From NCBI RefSeq assembly GCF_023161665.1, contig NZ_JALNTW010000002.1, positions 186,001 to 250,000 on the forward strand: a stretch of DNA of 64,000 bases, given 5' to 3'. The stretch comes from Shewanella sp. 1CM18E (GTDB lineage Bacteria > Pseudomonadota > Gammaproteobacteria > Enterobacterales > Shewanellaceae). Within the stretch, counting starts at the first letter, position 1; each line of letters opens with the position of its first letter. The position numbers and the translations under genes were made by a program. The notes beneath the pieces were generated by a model. It was given only the letters and a program-made list of their open reading frames with translations. It was not told the origin of the DNA and ran no database searches. Positions 25,925 to 35,217 of this stretch are shown here, in pieces.

Positions 25925-26320
25925 ATGAGTAACGCGTTTAAACTACAGTTTTTACAGCCAAAAATGATGGTTTTCTTATTAGGGTTAAGCTTACTACTTA
26001 CTGTATTTAGTTCAGTAGTAACAGCAGCGGAGCTTGATGCTAAAGTCGCTTGGCAAAAAATTGACTCCGGTGCATTAGTTATTGATGTGCGCACAGCTGA
26101 AGAATTTGCCCAAGGCCATCTACCAGACGCTATCAACATTCCTTACCAGCAGATTAATCAAGCCTTTAGCCAGCAAGAAATCGCAAAAGACCGCTCAGTA
26201 GTGGTTTACTGCCGCAGCGGTAATCGCAGCGGTATCGCTGACAAAATGTTAGAAAACGCGGGCTTTACTAATGTTTACAACGGTGGTGGCTACCAAACAT
26301 TAATGACGGAAAAGCGCTAA
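25925..26320 (+). CDS. Rhodanese-like sulfurtransferase, exported or membrane-anchored
   Basis: The ATG at 25925 is chosen over TTG 25922, with AAGG 8-11 nt upstream. The N-terminus has one hydrophobic segment (MMVFLLGLSLLLTVFSSVVTAAEL), so the domain is probably periplasmic. The rhodanese fold is clear (ALVIDVRTAEEFAQGHLPDAINIPYQQ) and the active-site loop is CRSGNRSG with the catalytic Cys. Rhodaneses carry persulfide sulfur; the native partner is unknown. It is downstream of the DUF2892 gene in a likely operon and is followed by a terminator. Confidence 0.9.
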   Translation: MSNAFKLQFLQPKMMVFLLGLSLLLTVFSSVVTAAELDAKVAWQKIDSGALVIDVRTAEEFAQGHLPDAINIPYQQINQAFSQQEIAKDRSVVVYCRSGNRSGIADKMLENAGFTNVYNGGGYQTLMTEKR

Positions 26321-26351
26321 ATACCATACCACTCTATTTAATTTACGCCAT

Positions 26352-26378
26352 AAAAAGCTGCTTACGCAGCTTTTTTTA
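26352..26378 (+). terminator. Terminator after the rhodanese gene
   Basis: AAAAAGCTGC-ttac-GCAGCTTTTTTT forms a compact stem with a long T-run. Confidence 0.9.
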
Positions 26379-26837
26379 TATAAAAGACATCAAAATATTA
26401 ATGTTATAAAAAGCAGTTAACTTAGCTAATTCACCCACCCCTCTTATTTTAAGTAGCAATAACATATAACAATAATTGCATTATGTATTTCAACTATGAA
26501 TTCATACACTTAATATTAGTTAAATCTAAATAAAACTTTTTGACTACTTTATACAAATAAACCAATTCGTAAATAGTAAAATAGCCACCAACAATACTAA
26601 CCCACCAAAACCGACTAAAAAGCTAAAATAAGACATCTATTTAGCATAATTAATCATTAGCAGGTTTTTTTCTGCTTAGTACTTTCTATTTATTCCTTCC
26701 CCACCCCAAAATTAACATTTTGTTTACAACCAACCTTTCCATGGATACATTCTTTATCTCAAGAGCAACTTTTCAAGATTTTGCTCTGCAAAAAATACTA
26801 AAAACAAATAAATAACCTAAAAACATGGAAGACAGTA
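26379..26837. other. Long AT-rich upstream region of the subtilase gene
   Basis: About 460 bp of strongly AT-rich sequence with no supported ORF. It probably contains the protease promoter and a leader; no operator could be named. The start codon at 26838 has only a weak ribosome-binding site (GGAAGAC). Confidence 0.5.
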
Positions 26838-29252
26838 ATGACTAAAAAAAATGTCAAACAGACAGCGCTATCGCTTTCGGTACTAGCACTTGCTATCTCT
26901 ACAAGCATAAATGCCGCCCCCTCTTTGGACCTTAAACTTCAAGGTAATTCGCAGCAGCTCACTCAAGAAAACCCTTTACCTAAGCGTTATATCGTCAAAT
27001 TTAAAAATGCTAACCCTAGTGCAGGGTTTACCCAATCCATTAACGGGCTCCAAAGTGCGCAATATGAGCCAAGAACCAATGAAGTATTCTCACATTTTCG
27101 CGCTCTTAACAGTGTTGCAGCAAAAGAAATGAAACGTATTGGTCGCAGTAATAGCTACTCCGTAAAATTAGATGACAACAAACTACAGCAACTTAGATTT
27201 CGCGCCGATGTAGATTATGTAGAAGAAGACGTGCCACGCCGATTATTAGCAGAAACGACTCCTTGGGGGCAAACCTATGTAGGAGCAACCAGCATTAGCG
27301 ATAATCTGGCAGGTAACCGCACGATTTGTATTATTGACTCAGGGTATGACAGAGCTCATAACGATCTTAATGCTAACAATGTAACCGGTAGCAATAATTC
27401 AGGAACGGGTAACTGGTTTGATCCAGGAGCTGGTAATGCTCATGGCACCCATGTAGCCGGCACGATTGCGGCAATAGCAAATAATGAGGGTGTAGTCGGT
27501 GTTATGCCGAATCAAAATGCCAATATTCACGTGATTAAGGTATTTAATGCATCGGGCTGGGGCTACTCATCATCTCTGATCTCTGCAGTTGACACTTGCG
27601 TCAATAATGGCGCCAATGTGGTGACAATGAGCTTAGGTGGAGCAAGCTCAAGCAACAGCGAAAGAAATGCGCTCGCCGCACACCAAGGTAATGGCGTACT
27701 ACTTATTGCCGCTGCGGGTAACGACGGTAATAGCAGCCATAGCTACCCTGCATCTTATGATTCGGTGATGTCAGTGGCCGCCGTTGATAGTAATAAAGAT
27801 CACGCAGCGTTTTCACAATATACCGACCAAGTTGAAATATCTGGTCCAGGTGAGGCAATTCTTTCAACTGTTACACGCGGCGAAGGACGTCTTGCAGATA
27901 TCACCATTGCAGGTCAGTCTTACTTTGATAATGGCATCGTCCCCCACAATCGTTATGTAAGATCAGGTACTAACCACGTAAGCTCGCCGTTAATCGGCAG
28001 CGCCAGTGGTACGCTAGCAGAATGTACTATCAATGGCAGCAGTTTTAACTGCGGCAACATGAGCAATAAAGTCTGTTTAGTTGAGCGTGTAGGTAACCAA
28101 GGGACAAGCTATCCTGAAATCGACGCAGTAAAAGCCTGTGCTAACGCCGGTGCACAAGCTGCAATCGTATACAGTAATAGTGCACTACCGGGTCTACAAA
28201 ATCCGTTTTTAGTCGACAGTAATAACGAAGCCCCAATCGTGTCAGTTTCAGTTGATCGCGCTACAGGTTTGGCCCTAAGAAATCAATTAGGTAGTAACGT
28301 CAATGTATCTAATACTGATAATGAGGACTATGAATATTACAACGGTACCTCAATGGCAACACCACATGTATCTGGAGTTGCCACGTTAGTTTGGAGCCAT
28401 CATACCCAATGTAATTCAGAGCAAATTCGACAAGCACTAAAAGCCACAGCTGATGATTTGGATGTTGCAGGACGTGATAATAAAACAGGTTTTGGTCTAG
28501 TGAATGCTGAGGCAGCAAAAGCTTATTTAGACGCCTCATGCGATGGCCCAACTGATCCAGGTACTGGAGATAATGTGCTAACAAACGGCGTAGCTAAAGT
28601 TAACTTAGCGGGCGCTAAAGGTGATGAACTCTATTACTCACTTGATGTTCCTGCTGGTGCCAGCGAACTAAGCTTTAATATGAGTGGTGGTAATGGCGAT
28701 GCAGATCTCTATGTGCAATACGGCGCTTCACCAACTACCAGTGATTACGACTGCCGACCTTGGAAAAACGGTAACCTCGAGTCCTGCCCAATCACAACCG
28801 CACAATCAGGCACTTATTACGTTATGGTACAAGGTTATAGCGCCTTTAGCGGAGTCAATCTTATCGCAAGCTATAATGAGTCTACAGGTGGTGGTAATAC
28901 CGGAGGCCCAGCAACTTACAGCAACACCAACAGCTACAATATCCCTGATAATAGCAGTGTCGGTGTTGAAAGTGTGATTGCGGCCACTCGCTCGGGTGAT
29001 TCAGGAACGGTTACCGTAAAAGTAAACATCAGTCATACCTATATTGGCGATCTGCAAGTTGAATTACATAGCCCATCAGGTCAAATCGCAATCTTGCACG
29101 ACAACTCTGGTGGCAGCAGCAATGATATTGTTAAAACCTACAATGTTGATATGTCTGGCGTTGATTCCGCAGGTGACTGGAAACTTAAAGCCGTTGATAG
29201 TGCGCGCCGTGACACTGGTAGCATTAACTCGTGGGAATTAAGCTTTCAATAA
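26838..29252 (+). CDS. Secreted subtilisin-like serine protease (S8) with PPC and P domains
   Basis: An 804-residue precursor: signal peptide (LALAISTSINAA), inhibitor I9-type propeptide (RYIVKFKNANPSAG to about residue 135) and S8 catalytic domain. The catalytic triad is Asp167 (IIDSGYD), His202 (HGTHVAGTIA) and Ser505 (NGTSMATPHVSG). A PA-type insertion lies between His and Ser (about residues 340-480). A pre-peptidase C-terminal domain (about 590-680, GGNGDADLYVQYG) and a proprotein-convertase P domain (about 690-804, HTYIGDLQVELHSPSG) follow. It is likely an extracellular protease for protein scavenging. It is monocistronic. Confidence 0.95.
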   Translation: MTKKNVKQTALSLSVLALAISTSINAAPSLDLKLQGNSQQLTQENPLPKRYIVKFKNANPSAGFTQSINGLQSAQYEPRTNEVFSHFRALNSVAAKEMKRIGRSNSYSVKLDDNKLQQLRFRADVDYVEEDVPRRLLAETTPWGQTYVGATSISDNLAGNRTICIIDSGYDRAHNDLNANNVTGSNNSGTGNWFDPGAGNAHGTHVAGTIAAIANNEGVVGVMPNQNANIHVIKVFNASGWGYSSSLISAVDTCVNNGANVVTMSLGGASSSNSERNALAAHQGNGVLLIAAAGNDGNSSHSYPASYDSVMSVAAVDSNKDHAAFSQYTDQVEISGPGEAILSTVTRGEGRLADITIAGQSYFDNGIVPHNRYVRSGTNHVSSPLIGSASGTLAECTINGSSFNCGNMSNKVCLVERVGNQGTSYPEIDAVKACANAGAQAAIVYSNSALPGLQNPFLVDSNNEAPIVSVSVDRATGLALRNQLGSNVNVSNTDNEDYEYYNGTSMATPHVSGVATLVWSHHTQCNSEQIRQALKATADDLDVAGRDNKTGFGLVNAEAAKAYLDASCDGPTDPGTGDNVLTNGVAKVNLAGAKGDELYYSLDVPAGASELSFNMSGGNGDADLYVQYGASPTTSDYDCRPWKNGNLESCPITTAQSGTYYVMVQGYSAFSGVNLIASYNESTGGGNTGGPATYSNTNSYNIPDNSSVGVESVIAATRSGDSGTVTVKVNISHTYIGDLQVELHSPSGQIAILHDNSGGSSNDIVKTYNVDMSGVDSAGDWKLKAVDSARRDTGSINSWELSFQ

Positions 29253-29276
29253 ATGCTAAATAGCGTTGAAATGATC

Positions 29277-29303
29277 AAAGAGAGCCGTATAGGCTCTCTT
29301 TCA
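29277..29303 (+). terminator. Terminator of the subtilase gene
   Basis: AAAGAGAGCC (29277-29286) and GGCTCTCTTT (29292-29301) form a perfect 10-bp stem around GTATA. Confidence 0.85.
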
Positions 29304-29431
29304 TTTATTTCTTGTTTACTCATTTGTTGTACCAATGACAACCACTCTACTAACAATAAAGATCTGCCACAAATAAGCTGATATAATTACACCATTCAGG
29401 CAAGTACCAACAAGATGATTGCAACAACACT

Positions 29432-29752
29432 ATGACTCAAGCAAATAACCCACTGCACGGAATTAAGCTCGAAGATCTATTAACTGATCTCGTCGACCAC
29501 TATGGTTGGGAAGAACTCGGTAGCCGCATTGATATCCGCTGCTTTAATCACGACCCAAGTATTAAGTCTAGCTTAAAGTTTTTACGTAAAACTCAATGGG
29601 CACGTGACAAGGTTGAGTATCTTTACCTGAAGATGAATAACTTACCGCTGCCAGCACCAAAAGAATACAAGGATGAGCCTGCACCAGCTAAAGCTGTGAA
29701 GCCAAGAAAACAACTGCCGGCTGCTAACATAAAGATCTGGGGCAATAGATAA
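29432..29752 (+). CDS. VF530 family DNA-binding protein
   Basis: A 106-residue protein with the VF530 (DUF2132) core [61 protein letters not shown]. The C-terminus is a Lys/Pro/Ala-rich tail ([17 protein letters not shown]). A VF530 structure from Vibrio suggested DNA binding, but a cellular role is not established. The gene is alone and converges on the outer-membrane protein gene. Confidence 0.9.
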   Translation: MTQANNPLHGIKLEDLLTDLVDHYGWEELGSRIDIRCFNHDPSIKSSLKFLRKTQWARDKVEYLYLKMNNLPLPAPKEYKDEPAPAKAVKPRKQLPAANIKIWGNR

Positions 29753-29772
29753 TCCCCAATAGGATTGACATT

Positions 29773-29801
29773 AATAGGCTGGTTTATCAAGCCAGCCTAT
29801 T
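29773..29801. terminator. Hairpin between convergent genes
   Basis: AATAGGCTGG (29773-29782) pairs with CCAGCCTATT (29792-29801). It lies between the plus-strand VF530 gene and the minus-strand barrel gene and probably ends both transcripts, although the T-runs are weak. Confidence 0.65.
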
Positions 29802-29837
29802 AAAAATAGAACAGCATGAAATCAATTCTGATTAGTG

Positions 29838-30644
29838 CTAAATCGGAAACTCAAATATCAAGCGCCACACTTCGACTCCATCTCCTGCTCGATAACTGAC
29901 ACCAAAGCGCTCAATGCTAAATAGATCCCAGCCCACAGGCTTTGAAAACGCTAAAGTAACACCTACCTCATAACTATTTGCCACTAATACATCATCTTCA
30001 AATGGTGTAGCAAAACTTAGCTTATCAAAATACCAATAACCAGCAGCAAAAAAACGTGGCTCAATCTCAACGCCTTTCACCTGCACGAAGTAATTAGTGC
30101 CGATATCGACACCAGACAGCACCGCAGAATAGGTCTCACTGCTGTTGTCATGCAAGGTGGTATAACCGGCAAAAAAAGCTCGATTAACCCAAACCGGTGA
30201 AGTCTCACCCAGCTCAAAATCAAGCAAGCTCGACATACCCGCAGAATAGATAAGTACATCATTACCGTTGGTAAAGTTAGTGCCAAAGCCTAAATCAGCG
30301 TAGGTTTGAAACTCATGAGTATCAGAGGTTCTGACTCGGTATTCAATGCCGGGAGTCACGGTTAGTGTTCCCACACTTTTGGGAAGCTCACCGTCTGGTA
30401 AATCGCTCCATTTGAAATTAAAAAAACCTAACGAAATAGGCGTTTTCAACACTAGTGATTCAGTATCACTGCGCTGCAGATCAAAACTAATGGGGATATT
30501 GGCAACTGTTGCATCTTGGCCAGAGGTTCGATAGATACCACTCCCCAGGTAATTGGCAAACGCGTAATGGGTATAGTCCGTTTCAGCGGCTACAGGAAGT
30601 GCACAAATTAACGCAGAAGGAGCAAGGTAACGCAATCGGGCCAT
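29838..30644 (-). CDS. Outer-membrane beta-barrel protein (solitary autotransporter-like barrel)
   Basis: A 268-residue precursor with a signal peptide (LRYLAPSALICALPVAAE) followed by alternating amphipathic strands with many Tyr, Phe and Gly residues (TPGIEYRVRTSDTHEFQTYADLGFGTNF). It ends with strands containing FGVSYRAGDGVEVWRLIFEFPI. The size and strand pattern suggest a 12-stranded barrel like the stand-alone Omp_AT family; that assignment is from memory of the pattern and not certain. There is no passenger domain. Function unknown. Confidence 0.75.
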   Translation of the reverse strand: MARLRYLAPSALICALPVAAETDYTHYAFANYLGSGIYRTSGQDATVANIPISFDLQRSDTESLVLKTPISLGFFNFKWSDLPDGELPKSVGTLTVTPGIEYRVRTSDTHEFQTYADLGFGTNFTNGNDVLIYSAGMSSLLDFELGETSPVWVNRAFFAGYTTLHDNSSETYSAVLSGVDIGTNYFVQVKGVEIEPRFFAAGYWYFDKLSFATPFEDDVLVANSYEVGVTLAFSKPVGWDLFSIERFGVSYRAGDGVEVWRLIFEFPI

Positions 30645-30701
30645 AGACTAAATTAAGGGTAATAAAGTACTGAGTGATAGCCCGAATATAGCGGTATAAC
30701 T

Positions 30702-30734
30702 GGGTAAAAGCCAAGAAAATTCACGCTTTTACCC
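30702..30734. repeat. 10-bp-arm inverted repeat downstream of ribA
   Basis: GGGTAAAAGC (30702-30711) and GCTTTTACCC (30725-30734) form a perfect stem with a 13-nt loop just past the ribA stop, possibly a transcript end. Confidence 0.65.
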
Positions 30735-30742
30735 ATCAAGGG

Positions 30743-31372
30743 TTACTCTTTACTGTCGTCCTGTTCGGTTTCAGTAAAGTGATGTTCAGACATCATATGA
30801 CCCAATTGTGTCGATTTGGTCTTTAGGTAGTTTTCGTTATAACGGTTTTTACCTACTTGCAACGGTACGCGCTCAACCACTTCTAGGCCAAAGCTTTGCA
30901 TCGCTTTAACTTTACGTGGATTGTTAGTCATTAAACGTACTTTATCGATCCCAATTTTTTGCATCATTGGAATGATCATGTCGTACTTACGCATATCCGC
31001 TTCAAAGCCTAAACGCTCGTTTGCTTCAACAGTATTGGCACCTTGATCTTGCAATTCATAAGCACGAATTTTATTAAGCAAGCCAATTCCGCGGCCTTCT
31101 TGGCGTAAGTAAAGAATAAAGCCCTGACCTTCTTCAGCAATATTTTGCATCGCCGTTTGCAGCTGAAAACCGCAATCGCAACGCAAGCTAAACAGTGCAT
31201 CGCCAGTAAGACATTCTGAATGAATACGCCCTAAAACTGCAGCGCCCGGAGAAAACGTACCAAAGGTAAGTGCAACGTGCTCTTTACCCGTCTCACTATC
31301 TTCAAAACCATGCATTTCGAAAACACCCCAAGGGGTTGGTAATTTTGAAGACGCGATGTATTTAATCGACAT
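30743..31372 (-). CDS. ribA: GTP cyclohydrolase II
   Basis: This enzyme catalyses the first step of riboflavin synthesis: GTP to 2,5-diamino-6-ribosylamino-pyrimidinone phosphate, formate and pyrophosphate. Zinc ligands are seen in [19 protein letters not shown], the substrate loop in [22 protein letters not shown], and NNPRKVKAM further on. At 209 residues it is the stand-alone form, without a fused RibB. It is monocistronic. I looked for an FMN riboswitch in the 214-bp upstream region and saw none; a small hairpin (GCACCAT/ATGGTG, near 31481-31500) is the only structure. Confidence 0.97.
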   Translation of the reverse strand: MSIKYIASSKLPTPWGVFEMHGFEDSETGKEHVALTFGTFSPGAAVLGRIHSECLTGDALFSLRCDCGFQLQTAMQNIAEEGQGFILYLRQEGRGIGLLNKIRAYELQDQGANTVEANERLGFEADMRKYDMIIPMMQKIGIDKVRLMTNNPRKVKAMQSFGLEVVERVPLQVGKNRYNENYLKTKSTQLGHMMSEHHFTETEQDDSKE

Positions 31373-31586
31373 GAAAAAACCTTAACGACAACTCTCATTC
31401 CTTGAGACTGCAAACATCCTGATAAAGAAAATAAATGCTTGAGACGAAACTCTTGCTAGCTCTATGACTTAACCGATTAAGTGCACCATTAAAGATGGTG
31501 TCCCCTCAACCTATCATCGAGCCAGCATAAGCCTACTATCTAGTGATAACCTTGAAGCGGCTCACTAAATCGATAACTAAACAGCC

Positions 31587-31943
31587 TTAAAACTCTTTTG
31601 GAGCAAAACCTGTGACTTGCTTAATACCCATTTCACGGCCAAGTGCCGTCATTGGGTGCACAACAACCAAACCTTTAACTGACTTTTTCAATTTACCCAT
31701 GTCAGCTTGCTCTGCTTTGGTCAACACACGGCTAAACTTAAGGCCAGCTACCGTGCCGCCTTGCTTGCTTAGTTCGCGTGTTTGTTGCGCTTTAACGCTA
31801 CCAATGCGCTTGGTGATCGCCGCAATCTCTTGCTTAAATTGGATCACAACCGTTGGATCGCTGCGCTTTTCAGCTGCTGCTAGCTTACGACGAAATTTGT
31901 CTAACTTATCGTTGAGCGTTTGCAGCTCCTGCTTTAAATTCAT
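31587..31943 (-). CDS. yibL: YibL family ribosome-associated protein
   Basis: This 118-residue protein has an N-terminal coiled-coil (ELQTLNDKLDKFRRKLAAAEKR) and the highly conserved YibL C-terminal segment LTKAEQADMGKLKKSVKGLVVVHPMTALGREMGIKQVTGF. E. coli YibL has been found with ribosomal large-subunit particles; no catalytic role is known. The gene stands alone. Confidence 0.92.
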   Translation of the reverse strand: MNLKQELQTLNDKLDKFRRKLAAAEKRSDPTVVIQFKQEIAAITKRIGSVKAQQTRELSKQGGTVAGLKFSRVLTKAEQADMGKLKKSVKGLVVVHPMTALGREMGIKQVTGFAPKEF

Positions 31944-32112
31944 TTACAAACCTTAAATTCAAATCTAAATAACACGTTTAGAAACAAAAACAGCACCAGA
32001 TAACTGACGCCGCTTTTCTATATATTGCCACATTATAACAGCATCTAAGCCAATTTTACCTAGGTTTATAACGAAACACTTTCAAGCAGTGTAAAGTCCT
32101 AGGGGGTCAGGC

Positions 32113-32577
32113 TTATCTTAGGTAGTGGATCTGCTGATTGCTGCTGCCTTTAAACACCAAACTTGGGTCAGCTAATGCCTGCTCAAACTTGCCATCAACC
32201 ACTACATTAACGAGGTCAACAACTTGTTGCTGCTCCGGGCTTAAACTCGCTAAAGTGTAGCCAGTCCACAGCCAGATATCTTTGCCCGGACATTCCGCGT
32301 TCACCCGCTTAACCAAAGCTAAAATCGCCGCGAGATTAGCAGGAAATAACGGATCACCACCAGAGAGTGATAAGCCACGACGCTTAATGCGAACATCATT
32401 TAAATCATCAATAATGCGCTGCTGCATCTGCTCGTCAAACTCATGGCCAGAGCATGCATTCCAAGTTGATTGGTTATAACAACCACGGCATTGATGTTCA
32501 CAGCCAGACACAAAAAGTGTCGCTCGCGTACCTGGGCCATTAATCACATCGGTTTGATAATATTGATGATAATTCAT
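32113..32577 (-). CDS. nrdG: Anaerobic ribonucleoside-triphosphate reductase activating protein
   Basis: A radical-SAM activase that installs the glycyl radical on NrdD. The cluster motif CxxxCxxC is in SGCEHQCRGCYNQ, and the SAM-binding GGDP motif (LSLSGGDPLFPANL) follows. The length of 154 residues is normal. It lies 111 nt downstream of nrdD on the same strand, with a terminator-like hairpin in between, so part of its expression may come from read-through or its own promoter. Confidence 0.97.
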   Translation of the reverse strand: MNYHQYYQTDVINGPGTRATLFVSGCEHQCRGCYNQSTWNACSGHEFDEQMQQRIIDDLNDVRIKRRGLSLSGGDPLFPANLAAILALVKRVNAECPGKDIWLWTGYTLASLSPEQQQVVDLVNVVVDGKFEQALADPSLVFKGSSNQQIHYLR

Positions 32578-32601
32578 AATAAACTCGCTTTAGCCAAAAA
32601 G

Positions 32602-32629
32602 ACAAAAAGGTGCTGATAACAGCACCTTT
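32602..32629 (-). terminator. Intrinsic terminator between nrdD and nrdG
   Basis: On the minus strand AAAGGTGCT-gttatc-AGCACCTTT is followed by T-rich sequence (TTTTTGTCTTTTT). It would reduce read-through from nrdD into nrdG. Confidence 0.75.
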
Positions 32630-32688
32630 AGTTTAACTAACACCTCTAGAAGCATTAGCTAATGAGACTCACATTCAGCCTAGTTAGA

Positions 32689-34806
32689 CTATAAATGCTT
32701 AACTCGGCGCTTCACTTCTTCTTGCTTACCGTAGTTAAACGGTCTTGCGTCTGGGCTACCTAAATAACCACATACACGACGGGTTACCGATACACGGCTT
32801 GGCTCATGGTTGCCACATTTAGGGCAAGTAAAACCTTTGCTAGTACAGCTAAATTCGCCGGTATAGCCACAGTCATAACACTCATCAATTGGCGTGTTAG
32901 TACCGTAATATGGTACGCGGCTGTAACTGTAATCCCATACGTTTTCTAACGCTTCCACGTTATTTTGCATGTTCGGGAATTCGCCGTAACAAATAAAGCC
33001 GCCATTCGCTAACTCTGGGTATGGCTGTTCAAAGTCGATTTTATCGTACGGGTTAACCTGCTTTTCAACATCTAAGTGGAAGCTGTTGGTGTAGTAACCT
33101 TTTGCTGTTACGCCTTCAACAACACCAAATACTTTAGTGTCTAATGCGCAGAAACGGCTACATAGGTTTTCACTTGGCGTGCTGTATAAGCTAAACGCAT
33201 AACCTGACTCAGCTTTCCAGCTGTCAGTTGCTTGCTTCATGTACTTAATAACAGCAATGGCTTTTTCACGTAGCATTTCGCTGTCGTAAACATGCTCTTC
33301 AGTACCATAAAGTGCATTAATGGTTTCGTGCAGACCAATGTAACCTAGTGAAATTGACGCGCGACCATTTTTAAAGATCTCAGACACATCATCATCAGCA
33401 CGTAAACGCACACCACACGCACCTTCCATATAAAGGATTGGCGCAACGCGAGCTTTAACACCTTCAAGACGAGAAATACGCGTATCCAATGCTTTACGAG
33501 CCATTACTAGGCGCGCATCTAAAATACGGTAGAACTCAGCTTCATCGCCATTTGCTTCAAGCGCAATACGTGGCAAGTTCAAGCTTACAACACCTAAGTT
33601 GTTACGGCCTTCATGTACTAACTCACCATCTTGCTCGTAAGTACCTAAGAAGCTACGGCAACCCATAGGGGTCTTAAATGAACCAGTTACACGCTCAACT
33701 TGCTCGTAGTTCAGAATGTCTGGATACATACGAGTTGAAGCACACTTAAGCGCTAGTTGCTTAATGTCGTAGTTGCAATCGCCAGCCTTGTGGTTAACAC
33801 CGTCGCGAATAGCAAATACCAACTTAGGGAATACCGCTGTTTTACGGTTTTTACCAAGACCTGCAATACGCACTTTCATCATAGACTGTTGAATTAGGCG
33901 TGATTCCCACGATGTACCTAAACCAAAACCAAAGGTCACAAATGGCGTTTGGCCGTTAGCTGTGTGCAGCGTGTTTACTTCATACTCTAGTGACTGGAAT
34001 GCATCGTGACACTCTTTCTCAGTTTGAGCTGTCGCAAAGGCTTTGGCATCTGTAATGCCCCAGTTTAAAGCGATTTGGTAATGCTTGTCGTAACTCTTAG
34101 CCACAAACGGCGCTAATACTTCGTCGATACGGTTGATTGTGGTGCCGCCATAAATATGGCTCGCCACTTGAGCAATAATTTGCGCAGTAACTGCTGTAGC
34201 AGTTGAAATTGACTTAGGCGTTTCAATTTCAGCATTACCCATTTTAAAGCCATGAGTTAACATGCCGCTTAAATCGATAAGCATGCAGTTAAACATTGGG
34301 AAAAATGGAGCGTAATCTAGGTCGTGATAGTGAATTTCACCCGACTCATGAGCTGCAACAACGTCTTTTGGCAGAATATGGCACTTAGCATAATGCTTAG
34401 CCACAATACCGGCTAACAAGTCACGCTGAGTAGGAATAACTTTAGAGTCTTTATTGGCGTTTTCATTTAATAAAGCCGCGTTGCTTTGTTCAACCAAGCC
34501 ACGGATCTCTTTATTTAAACGACTGCTCACTTCACGATGAGTATCACGGTCATGGCGGTACTCAATATACATACGCGCAAGCGATTTATATGGACCTTCC
34601 ATCAGTAAGTTTTCAACAGTATCTTGTAAGTCATGGATCTTAACTTCATCCAATTCTGCGACACTTTGTTTTACTTTTTCTGCCACTTGCTGTGCGTACT
34701 CAACGCATTCAATGCCTGCCGAGTTAGCAGCTGCTATCACGGCATCTTTAATCCTTGTTTCGTCAAAAGGCGTACGGTAACCATCCCGTTTAATAACCAC
34801 TGGCAT
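32689..34806 (-). CDS. nrdD: Anaerobic ribonucleoside-triphosphate reductase (class III)
   Basis: Reduces ribonucleoside triphosphates to dNTPs under anoxia. The N-terminal ATP-cone (MPVVIKRDGYRTPFDETRIKDA) regulates activity. The C-terminal region has the zinc cysteines (DECYDCGYTG, TCPKCGNH) and the glycyl-radical motif RVCGYLGSPDARPFNYGKQEEVKRRVKHL. It has 705 residues, close to the E. coli enzyme. Tandem NrdR boxes and an FNR-type site lie upstream, consistent with dNTP-level and oxygen control. Confidence 0.98.
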   Translation of the reverse strand: MPVVIKRDGYRTPFDETRIKDAVIAAANSAGIECVEYAQQVAEKVKQSVAELDEVKIHDLQDTVENLLMEGPYKSLARMYIEYRHDRDTHREVSSRLNKEIRGLVEQSNAALLNENANKDSKVIPTQRDLLAGIVAKHYAKCHILPKDVVAAHESGEIHYHDLDYAPFFPMFNCMLIDLSGMLTHGFKMGNAEIETPKSISTATAVTAQIIAQVASHIYGGTTINRIDEVLAPFVAKSYDKHYQIALNWGITDAKAFATAQTEKECHDAFQSLEYEVNTLHTANGQTPFVTFGFGLGTSWESRLIQQSMMKVRIAGLGKNRKTAVFPKLVFAIRDGVNHKAGDCNYDIKQLALKCASTRMYPDILNYEQVERVTGSFKTPMGCRSFLGTYEQDGELVHEGRNNLGVVSLNLPRIALEANGDEAEFYRILDARLVMARKALDTRISRLEGVKARVAPILYMEGACGVRLRADDDVSEIFKNGRASISLGYIGLHETINALYGTEEHVYDSEMLREKAIAVIKYMKQATDSWKAESGYAFSLYSTPSENLCSRFCALDTKVFGVVEGVTAKGYYTNSFHLDVEKQVNPYDKIDFEQPYPELANGGFICYGEFPNMQNNVEALENVWDYSYSRVPYYGTNTPIDECYDCGYTGEFSCTSKGFTCPKCGNHEPSRVSVTRRVCGYLGSPDARPFNYGKQEEVKRRVKHL

Positions 34807-34840
34807 TGTATAAATCCTCTTCAGCTCTCGTTACTAAGCA

Positions 34841-34856
34841 ACACTATATATAGTGC
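34841..34856. promoter_or_regulatory. NrdR box 1 upstream of nrdD
   Basis: ACACTATATATAGTGC matches the NrdR consensus (acaCwAtATaTwGtgt) at nearly every position. NrdR is the nucleotide-sensing repressor of ribonucleotide reductase genes. Confidence 0.8.
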
Positions 34857-34871
34857 CACTTTTTCAATACA

Positions 34872-34887
34872 TCACAATATGTGGCGC
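34872..34887. promoter_or_regulatory. NrdR box 2 upstream of nrdD
   Basis: TCACAATATGTGGCGC is a degenerate box with the CAATAT core, placed exactly 31 bp from box 1. This three-turn spacing is typical of tandem NrdR sites. Confidence 0.6.
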
Positions 34888-34915
34888 ATTAAGCTATAAA
34901 ACAAGCTTCATTACT

Positions 34916-34929
34916 TTGATCCAGATCAT
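34916..34929. promoter_or_regulatory. FNR-type site upstream of nrdD
   Basis: TTGAT-ccag-ATCAT matches the FNR consensus (TTGATnnnnATCAA) at nine of ten defined positions, about 110 bp upstream of the start. Activation under anoxia is expected. Confidence 0.65.
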
Positions 34930-35217
34930 TATTTCAAAAGAGGAAGACAATAAGAAAACAGTTCTGCAAATAAACCCGCTTATCTCAAATTATGACCTTG
35001 ACGCGGAGCATTTGTCGGGCTAGTAACAGGATAATAAAGGTATAAATTGTGGATAAAAATCAGTGAAAATATCTGCTGTTGCAGTCAGGCAACTGCAACT
35101 CATTGGCTGGTTTAATAAAGGTGCAGCGATAAGCACTAATAGCCTAGCATTGTAGAGCAGCTTTAACTAAGTATTGCTGCTTCACAAAATGCCATTTAGC
35201 GAAAAACACTATTAGCT

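Noticed and set aside
31373..31586. A possible FMN riboswitch upstream of ribA
   Set aside because: None of the conserved FMN-element helices or core bases could be found; only a small hairpin is present.
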